DNA from: Hydractinia symbiolongicarpus
Lineage: Eukaryota; Cnidaria; Hydrozoa; Anthoathecata; Hydractiniidae
Assembly (NCBI RefSeq): GCF_029227915.1
Contig: NC_079883.1
Span: 4,216,001-4,280,000, forward strand
DNA length: 64,000 bases
Direction of reading: 5' to 3'
The translations under genes were made by a program, and so were the position numbers. Shown piece after piece: positions 55,965-64,000 of this stretch. The notes below the pieces were generated by a model that saw only the letters and a program-made list of their open reading frames with translations, was not told where the DNA came from and ran no database searches. Within the stretch, counting starts at the first letter, position 1. Every line of letters begins with the position of its first letter.

Positions 55965-56845
55965 TAGGACTCTAAGACATATTCCCTACTGGAAATAAGA
56001 GACAGGTTATATCTCTCAATATTTGTGAGGCTAGCCATGTAAATAAAATATGCACATCTATTTATTCACTGTTAAATGTGATCCCAGAGCGGAACCTGAA
56101 AAAAGGAAGGACAATAAATTGCTCGACCTGAAGACATTTCTTCAAAAGCTTACAAAAGGTAGCTAGCTGGCTAGCACACAAGAGCCTAGCGCTAGCTAAA
56201 GGTAACTCACTGGCACTGACGTATTTTTATTATATACCTAAAAAAAATAATTCTAGCAAAAAAATGCAGTCACTTTCTTGTAGCAACTGAAAACATCTTA
56301 GCCTGTCATCCTTATCTCGACATTGTCACTGTTTTGGATTTTACTATCGTTCCTTCAGAAGTTACCTACCATACACTGACAGTCCACCATTATGGTCACA
56401 ATAAACAAATTATCGTTTGCTATGCTTCGGGACAACTTTCTTAAGACGGCCCTCCGAATGTTTAAAGAAGAGGCGAACAAAAAACTATTTTGTGGCAGCC
56501 AGAAAATAAATTATATATTTCCAAATCCTAAATCTACTATGAAATATAGTTATCTATTTCATAAATATAACTATATTTCATAACTAAGTATCTGTATATC
56601 TTCTTAACAATATTTTTAAAAAATCTTCATGGCTGGTGCAGAATGAAAATAAGTAGGTTTTGGATGTACTTACCCCAGTAAACATTAAAAATAAGATCTT
56701 TCACTTAAAATAACCAAGAATATTTTCCATTACTATAATAATAACAGGATTTTAAAGTCTTCATGACCAACAAAAATATTTTTTTCATGTTTTGTGTCCC
56801 TCAAAACACTACGAGCTTCGAACGAAGAAGTTTGTTATAATGAGA
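55965..56845. other. Non-coding stretch
   Basis: GCTAGC-rich near 56160; otherwise nothing recognised. Confidence 0.4.
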
Positions 56846-56847
56846 TA

Positions 56848-57634
56848 GCGTTGTTCTGCCCGGATAATGAATATTGGCCTGATTAAGTACAGCAGCTTGC
56901 CCCAGTTAAGAACAGGGCAGAAAATACATAATCAGGGCAACATAATCAGGACAGATCGGCTTATTACTCAAAAAATATTATTTGGCACTTATAAAAGGAA
57001 CATAATCAGGACAGGCCAGTTTATATACGACAGTGTAATATTATTTCTCACTTATTATAGAACGAACATAATCAAGACAGGCCGACTTAAGTATGACAGT
57101 CAAATATTATTCGAGACTTATAAAACAAATATAATCGGGGCCCACCACTTTTATATCATTTGTCATCACTTCTGACAAGCAAATAGCCCTGGTAGCAAAG
57201 TTTTTGTTATTCTCAAATGAAACGAAATTTTGTGGCAAATACTAAATTTTGGGATTCGTAAGTTTAATAACTTTTCACCAAACTTAATTCCTGCAAAAAG
57301 AATAATTTAGGTTCCGTGAAATTTAGTTACTTCAAATTATATTATGTTGAAATGTGTTTACTACAAGAGTAGTTTATACTAAGAATTACATCGATCCTTT
57401 TTTTTTTCCCCATGTATAGTTTTTAGGGGTGTTCTATTTTCCAAAGAATGTTTAATTCACAAAAGTTCGAAGAAAATGCCAATCACAGTCTGTCTGGCCA
57501 GCCATTATATCAGCGTTCATAATCCGGTCACCACGACATAACCAGTGCAAAAATAATATAATCGGACCATGCGTACATAATCCGGCTGTCTCGGTTGTAA
57601 ACAGGCCGTTTTCGCAATCTGGGCAGAACAGCGT
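56848..57634 (-). mobile_element. DNA-transposon derivative, family C copy 2 (inverted)
   Basis: The left end GCGTTGTTCTGCCCGGATAA and the right end CAATCTGGGCAGAACAGCG are inverted repeats. The right part (57480-57634) is a close reverse complement of the left part of copy 1, with shared blocks such as CATAATCCGGTCACCACGAC and ACAGTCTGTCTGGCCAGCC. Target duplications could not be made out. The open frame 56867-57175 is an artefact of its internal tandem repeats. Confidence 0.75.
56935..57140. repeat. Subterminal tandem repeats of family C, about 62-bp unit
   Basis: Three and a half units each begin ACATAATCAGGACAGGCC (with variants) and carry an AATATTATT block and a CTTATAAAA-like end. Clustered subterminal repeats of this sort often bind a transposase. 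Confidence 0.75.
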
Positions 57635-59086
57635 CAAATTTAAATAAATATAAAGACCGGAAACATTCAACAACAAATCGAACGCGCAATATGGTGGTTT
57701 TATTCACAAATTACTTTCTTTACTTTCTTCATCTTTACATTCACAAAGTAAATACCAATTTGTTCAGTACGTTCAGTAGTATAAAATAGTAAAAATGTTT
57801 TTCACATGATGTTCCACATTTTTTGCTATTTTGATCTTTAACTTTTTCTTGATTCTTTATTTTGTGCGTATTGATCCGTGACCATCACAATAAAAAGAAA
57901 TATATTCCATTGTTTTTTTTGTTTAGCCACTCGTTAGGCAAATGTGTAAAAATACACAAAGATGTAAACAAAACTGGTATTTTAACAGATTATTTTATAT
58001 TTTGGGTCTAGTGTGATGTCGTTCTGCAAAGTTTTAGGTGAAATTTACCGTTTTTATCTGAAAAAATCAAATTTTTATAACCCTACGAATATTTTCAATA
58101 CAAAACATTCTTATATTTTTTTAGCATGTTTTTTGTTGTGATGGCTGAAACATGTAAAGCGAGAACTGACTATGCCAGTCGGTCTGGTCTTTAAAATTCA
58201 CAGTCATCATAAACTTTTATTTCGCAGCCGTGCCGTGCGCAGTTCGCCTCCCCTTTAATGCTCTGAAATGTTTTCACAAAGCATTGGATTAGGATTATCA
58301 GAAAGGGAATAAAGTACGGGTGCGAGGTTAGCAGGATTCACATTCGACCATGGTTAAATAATCAGGTGTCTTAGCGTTATACCAAACTCCAAAAACTGCC
58401 TTTCACTTGTAGTAAAACCACATCTCATGCTCATGAACTCATGAACAATAAAAAACAGTCAACTTTGATCTAGGATCTGTCGTCTCTTACCTCAATACTC
58501 AGCGCCGGTGACAGACTAAAAACTACCGTGACTGATTATTACACCTTGTCCCGTAACAGGATAGACGACGCGGCTGAGCCTTTGAGATGTGCGGCCGAAC
58601 GTCATAACACTCGGCAGAACGTCATAACACTCGGTCGAATGTTTTGATGTTCTGCCGCACATATAAAATTAATTATATAATTCGGCCAAACGTTTCAAAG
58701 AATCTAGTCCGTATATATACCTAGATTTGGAAACGAGATCAAAACATGTTGTTTCTTAGCTGGTGTTATTTTAATTGACATTAGTGCTTTATCAGAAAGC
58801 AAAAAAGAAGCTTTGCGGATGAGATTGAGTATATAGGTGATATAAGTCACACCTCGAATACACTAGGAATTTCATAAAAATACCAAAAAAGTGTTTGTGT
58901 ACGAAACTGGATTTCCTGCAATCGTAGTAAAAACACGTGGCATGAGGTTATTATCTCCAAGAAATACGTCGTAATGTTAGTAATAGCAAATAAAATGCTT
59001 TTTTTTTTAATAATATTCTATCCACTTTGTCTGCGTTAACAATTTTAAATACATACTTTGCAAATAAGTACCGTAAAAAACCTCGT
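57635..59086. other. Intergenic DNA
   Basis: No gene recognised. Contains the small direct repeat at 58597-58636. Confidence 0.4.
58597..58636. repeat. Two-copy 20-bp tandem repeat
   Basis: GAACGTCATAACACTCGG occurs twice in tandem with a 2-nt spacer. Related CGGCCGAACGT and TCGGCCAAACGTTTC sequences flank it within 100 bp. Confidence 0.8.
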
Positions 59087-59170
59087 CCCCAGGGGTTCTT
59101 GCCTCTTTTGACAGGGCAGTCAAGTAAGCGTTGCGGCTTTGACATCAGGTTACAAACCCTGGGGAAAAGG
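59087..59170. mobile_element. Small MITE, family D copy 1
   Basis: CCTCGTCCCCAGGGGTT on the left and AACCCTGGGGAAAAGG on the right are imperfect inverted repeats around an 84-bp element. A half element with CTTGGGGACGAGG lies at 60358-60370. Confidence 0.65.
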
Positions 59171-60231
59171 ATAAATGTAAAAAGTGACGGTTAGGTGTAG
59201 GAATAATAAAAAATATCAACTACTGGGCTTCAGTCACCAATCCTTTCTGAAAAACGGTAATCTGTATTAACACTTTTATTCATCCCATTAAAGCCAGCTG
59301 TCAAAGCTTCTATGCTAATACATATATGTAGCACCACCTTATCTAACACAGCTTTACATTTATTTAAGCAGCGGTGTCACCAAATGACGGAACACTATCG
59401 TGATCATGTAAAACTTTTTATTTTTTTGGTCCACCATCTCTTTAAAAATGTGTGAGCACGGTATTGGATATTAATCATCGTGTGTATTTTAACATTCTTA
59501 ATGCGGCCAATGGCTCATTGAACCACCCTTCTGTCATGATTATTCACTTGGTCTATTACTTATAGGTAGAGCTTGTTATGTTTATTAACAATTCGTCTGT
59601 TTTGTTTACTTTTTAATTTGTTTCTAATGCAGTAATATTTCGCGCGTAACACAAACCAGTGACAGTAACACAGTGAGTGAATGATACATACCTGATAGCC
59701 TTAAATATAAAGCTATAAATTCCAAAATAGTATAAACCAAAATATTAGAATTTATCTCATGGGCCACTCCGACAACAGCAATAAGTCAAACTAATACCAC
59801 ACTTTTAAAAATAAAATGACAGTAGTTGCTTCTTCTGTCTTGAATAACCTGCTTACAAATCATCTAGTTGCATATGTTGTCCACAAAAGAAGTGAAATTT
59901 AAAAAAAGAGATTTTTAGGTTTGGCAAAAATCCACTCAACGTTCATTCCTTAGTGAATGCTACATAATACACTTAGATTCTATTAAAAAACTGAAAAAAG
60001 CAAGTTTGAAATAGCGAAATCAAATAATCTTTATCCTTCCCCCGCCCACAGATTTTTTTATTTTAATTTTCTTTGCTAGCCTTAAAATATCTATTTTTCC
60101 CATCACCCTACAATTCACATTATTCTCTTTTTTATGAAGTTATTGTATTTAAATACATGTGTGTGTAAATAGACGCCGAATGCTCGTTTATTTTATTTTT
60201 TTGTTACCTTTATTTTAAATAGTAGTTGTAA
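59171..60231. other. Intergenic DNA, no gene seen
   Basis: AT-rich; nothing recognised. Confidence 0.4.
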
Positions 60232-60930
60232 CTAGTCGTCGCCTGTGGAAAATTTACGGAGTTCACCCGTCGAAAAAACCCATAACTCCCCAACTCTGTT
60301 GCCTGTTGTCTCTTTTTTTATCTCGGGACGTCGAGATGTTAGAAAAGATGCAAGATGCCTTGGGGACGAGGTTGATAACTCCTATTTTTGGCTTAAGGAC
60401 GGACAACGGTTGTTATATGATATAGACTAGTTGTTAATCCATGAAAAATTCACAGTCATCATGTAAAAGTATATTGCGTGTGCTATTTTAGCCAAAATTT
60501 ATTTCGTGCCTTCTTAACACAAAATTGACCTGTGTGACTGACAGACAACGGGTATTTTTAATATTGAAACTACTCGGTCACCCGTGGAAAAACCACGGGA
60601 TCGGCCGTCCATTATATATTGCATTTCGTGTTTCCCTAACACGACGTTTTTCTTGCGGACAAACAGTTTTGTATTATTATTAATATTATTATTTCTTTTC
60701 GTGGGTTTGTGGCTTGCTATTTCGTGCGTGCTTAATACGACGCGCTTTTTGCCGACAAACCGACATGCACTATGTGTATTATTTATTGTCGGAGACTAGT
60801 TTTTAACCCTTAAGAAAAATGCACGGATTTTGCTTGTCTTTAAATCCCACAGAAATTCGCAAAGAAAATCGCATATGTTATTTCATGTACTCGTAGCATG
60901 AATTTTTCTTGCGCATAGACAGAATGCCGG
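60232..60930 (-). mobile_element. Tandem array of Helitron-like 3' ends (four copies)
   Basis: Read on the minus strand, four copies end with a GC hairpin, a short spacer and CTAG followed by T: CTAG at 60232-60235, 60426-60429 and 60796-60799, plus one mutated to GTAG near 60568. The hairpin is clearest in the last case (CCCGTGG-TTTTT-CCACGGG, 60581-60599). Each copy extends about 130 bp upstream through blocks like ATTTCGTGC, CTTAACACGACG and TTCTTGCGGACAAACAG. Tandem head-to-tail 3' ends are a known Helitron behaviour. No protein is encoded. Confidence 0.6.
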
Positions 60931-61085
60931 TATAATTAATATAAAGATATTTTTTAAGTCGCGTGAGAAAAGATTATTTATTTAATTTCTTATTTTTTAT
61001 TGATCATCTTATTTCAGACTTGCAATGCTTATAAATACCACACGCGTGGAAAAAACTTATTTTTAGCACTTTTTAAATCAAGGAG

Positions 61086-61255
61086 AATAAACATCGTGAC
61101 AAGAGGGTCAGGATTGAAAACTGAAGACATATCTTTCCTTTTTCTATGCAAACACGTAATTGTTGAGATCAAGGGGGGAATAAAAATCGTGACGAGAGGG
61201 CCAGGATTAAGAACTGAAGACATAAATTTCCTCTTTCTATGTAAACACGTCATTG
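61086..61255. repeat. Tandem duplication of a roughly 95-bp unit
   Basis: AATAAACATCGTGACAAGAG (61086) and AATAAAAATCGTGACGAGAG (61180) start two units that continue alike through GAACTGAAGACATA, TTTCTATG and AAACACGT. An open frame crosses both units, but no motif identifies it. Confidence 0.85.
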
Positions 61256-61362
61256 GAGAAAAAATTATGTGCTATTTTATAGACAACTTGATATTAATAT
61301 TAACTATATTTCTAATAATTTTTATTATTATCTAATTATGTTATTCTCGGTGATGTAAAATG

Positions 61363-61440
61363 AATAAAATTCTCGACCCCAGAGCTCCTTGAGATAAATT
61401 TTCGAGGTTTTAACCTCAAAGAGCTCTGGGTACGAGAATG
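61363..61440. mobile_element. Palindromic mini-MITE with 8-bp duplication
   Basis: ATTCTCGACCCCAGAGCTC and GAGCTCTGGGTACGAGAAT are inverted repeats around a 25-35 base centre. The exact 8-bp repeat GTAAAATG borders the element at 61355-61362 and 61441-61448. An 8-bp duplication suggests a hAT-type origin. Confidence 0.8.
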
Positions 61441-61448
61441 GTAAAATG

Positions 61449-63368
61449 GTTTACAACGAGAGTCCAATTTTACATTTTTCACAAGCCTGTTCCCCAGCAA
61501 AAATGATTTACAGTTCTGCAGTACAGCAATTGCCCTTTCTGTTGATAATTTGATGGTGAGTGGTCTTGATAGTTCAAATAAGAGTTATCAGACATTCTGT
61601 CTATTATTAATGACTGAAATGTTATCGTGTGTATACAGCTATATATTCACCTAAGTGTAACTTTCGTACAGTGGCCGTCTCTACTTAAGGGCTAGAAAGG
61701 ACATATAAATATAAAACCAGGATATGTTAAATTTGGAAACTTTTTAGTCATACTATTCACAAGCGAACAAAAAATCCTGTTTTATCGAGCTTTCGTTGTG
61801 TACCAATACGCAAATAGACCTACCGCAAGTTGCGTGATGCATTTTTGTAGATTATATTGCTCCTCCCCTGTAAATCCAGATTAACTTTCAGACAGAATAA
61901 TACACTGACCAGGTCAGAAATTAGTGAAGATCGGATATCAATATCAATGAACTCTCCAGAATGAGACAGGATAAAAGAAAAGAAAAATGCCAAACATATA
62001 CACGGAAAGTCTGACCTGAAGTTGTTGTTTTTTGTGATGAATAGACAAAAAAATCTCAGACAAAAGTGATGAGAAGGTAACAAAATTTTCTTTGGCGAAT
62101 AATACAATTTTTTAAAGACAACTTTTTCCTATATATGACACGAGGGCTAAATATACTGATATTAGCAGCAAAAATCTGAAAATCATAAGGCAGAACCACA
62201 TTTTTTCAAAATTACCCAGGGTTCCCCAAATTTGTCCATCGTATTAGCTAGCGCTAAAACTTGTGAACGAGATACAACTGAACTTCGCGGCTGGAAGCTA
62301 AGAATCAGGGCTTGGAACTAAAGATAATGCAAAGAAATGCCATGAGTAGTGCAAGGGACAAAAGAGGAAGTTTTAAACAATTTTATTTTAATTTTCAAGA
62401 ATTTGAGGTACCCACAGTGAGAAATAAAGAACAGGAACCCCTTTCTGATGATGAGGGATGGTCACATTGGATAATATTTATTTGTGATTTTAAGCTACCT
62501 AGTATCATCCCTGCACTCCAGGGGCACATTTGTTATTTAATAATTAAGTGATAAAGAACAAGTAGCTATATACATTATTTTTATATAGCTAGCTAGCCAC
62601 ATAAAAAATACCTGTCATTTTAAATAACGATAGTTAGCTAACTATTTTGGACCTCCCATAACAGTGAACAGGTCAAGACTTAGTATATAGCTAGTTAGGT
62701 ATGCAAGGCATTGTATGTTGGTTAAATATGTATCACGACAAAACACAAACCTATTTTTCATAAACAATTCTTTGCAGATTTTCAGGTTTGTTTTATGAAA
62801 TAAAAAAATTTGGAAAACTATAGCAAGAAGCCTATTGTTACTTCTGCAAACCAAGCTCAGGCTTGTCCTTTTATACTTAGTCTAGCTAGCTATAGCGAAC
62901 AAGTTTAATATTCAAACTTGACCTATTTTGCTAATAAATGCTAGTTTAATCCTAAATGTAGCTATAGACTAGCTAAGCTACCTGTCAGAACAACATCAAA
63001 CAACGCCAAGGCTGTTCTTCTCTGTAAACTTACCTGGGAGTATTTTTGTATATGTGTTATTGGCTTACTCTTTACGAATGACACCACGTAACAATGAAAC
63101 CGTGTTTGGCTATTTCCCGTAACCCTATACCTAGATATGGTTGCGATATGTATCAGAATTAATTGTCTTTAATGCTCTTTAACTATCTACATAAATGTAA
63201 ACAAGAATTTTCAAGAATGGACAGAAGTGAAGATTTTTATCCCAATTTTTTTTATTAGATAAGAGGATATTTATTGTCCTTTAAAATTTCATCCTAACGG
63301 CAGGGCCTTTCTCCACTTCAACTGTAACTATGTTGCATTACTACCATAGATAGTATAGCATTACGGTA
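61449..63368. other. Intergenic DNA, no gene seen
   Basis: Short open frames such as 62312-62551 (+) carry no recognised motif. GCTAGC tracts lie at 62588 and 62882. Confidence 0.4.
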
Positions 63369-63523
63369 ACTTTCTTGCCTGCTACAAGAGCCGGCTCGCG
63401 GTCAGTAGATGACTTCAAACTGGGCTGACAGCAATGCATTTAAAGTGATCCAGAGAGGGGACTCAAACCTGGAACCTGATAATTGCAAGTCAAATTGCAC
63501 TTTAATTACACCATCACCATAAA
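63369..63523 (-). mobile_element. SINE family 2, copy 2
   Basis: On the minus strand it starts GATGGTGTAATTAAAG (box A region), carries box B GGTTTGAGTCCCC, and ends CTTGTAGCAGGCAAGAAAG, aligning with 21661-21815. Both copies keep the box A to box B spacing of a tRNA. Confidence 0.75.
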
Positions 63524-63669
63524 TATTGGGACCTTTAAAATATGCAATTTCAAAAAAATTCCCTATTTACAAATTAGAAACTAGTAAAAATTTTAAAGAT
63601 TAAATTAAAGCAGTTTTCCAAGCAACCTCAATATCAAAAAATGACAAAGCACCTCAGTTGGGTTCAGTC

Positions 63670-63761
63670 CAACGTCGTCTCCAGGGTCTTGTAATCCCTA
63701 AGCCGTTAATACGCCGCTAACAGCTTCATCGCCAAAGCAAAATGCCCTGGAGACGAGGTAA
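63670..63761. mobile_element. Small MITE, family D copy 2, 9-bp duplication
   Basis: CGTCGTCTCCAGGG and CCCTGGAGACGAGG are inverted ends. The direct repeat GGTTCAGTC lies at 63661-63669 and 63762-63770, directly outside. The related copy is at 59087-59170. Confidence 0.8.
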
Positions 63762-64000
63762 GGTTCAGTCGTTTTTACGATGACAGAGGGTATCACTAAG
63801 AAGCAAAAATATTCTAATGACAAAGTTGATTGTACTTGGAAACCCGCCATGCAATCCCATACTGAAGTCCTGAAATTTTAAGTTCAATTTAGCCAATATA
63901 GAGGGATAAAAAAGGTCTATAATTAACAATCTTGCTCCTGCAACTGAAAATAAGGGGCTTTATCATTTACATAATAGGAATTACATTCGTTAATAAATCT

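Noticed and set aside
56867-57175. 102-codon open frame with internal repeats
   Set aside because: It lies wholly in the tandem repeats of a family C transposon derivative.

Overview
The window is nuclear DNA from an invertebrate animal. It is AT-rich, its genes have many short exons with GT-AG introns, and transposons fill the introns and intergenic space. It holds a secreted DAN/gremlin-type cystine-knot protein, a small thrombospondin-repeat protein, LINEs with a Cys-rich block after the reverse transcriptase, and many TAGC-rich and TTAA-flanked short elements. A cnidarian, perhaps a hydrozoan, fits best, but this is inference; no rRNA or mitochondrial gene is present to settle it.

Layout. 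0-4 kb: a decayed LINE, two small DNA-transposon derivatives and no gene body. 4.1-6.2 kb (+): a Rab1-type GTPase whose first short exon I could not place. 6.2-10.3 kb: intergenic. 10.4-13.1 kb (-): translation initiation factor eIF5, and directly upstream on the same strand the last two exons of an unidentified gene. 13.7-19.8 kb: transposon-rich, with a frameshifted THAP zinc-finger exon. 20.1-24.7 kb (+): cytosolic tryptophanyl-tRNA synthetase in nine coding exons, with a LINE and a SINE in its introns. 25.3-27.1 kb (-): a mitochondrial TFAM-like protein that reads as three HMG boxes rather than two. 27-31 kb: intergenic, with a 152-bp TA microsatellite and a SINE. 31.1-40.1 kb (+): a BRMS1/SUDS3 (Sds3-like) chromatin protein in 14 coding exons, with a 20-nt microexon, a 1.26-kb transposon in one intron and a possible alternative last exon. 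41.3-42.7 kb (+): the DAN/gremlin-like protein with a 5' untranslated exon. 43-51 kb: intergenic, with a piggyBac-like derivative and a TTA microsatellite. 51.3-52.5 kb (-): a secreted protein with three thrombospondin type-1 repeats. 53-64 kb: a transposon graveyard.

The genes do not form a pathway. Most are housekeeping genes (vesicle traffic, translation initiation, tRNA charging, mtDNA packaging, HDAC-complex scaffold), together with two secreted proteins. The most unusual content is the three-box TFAM, the BRMS1 gene structure, the close tandem pair at eIF5, and a set of short mobile-element families whose copies in this one window define their own ends and target-site duplications.
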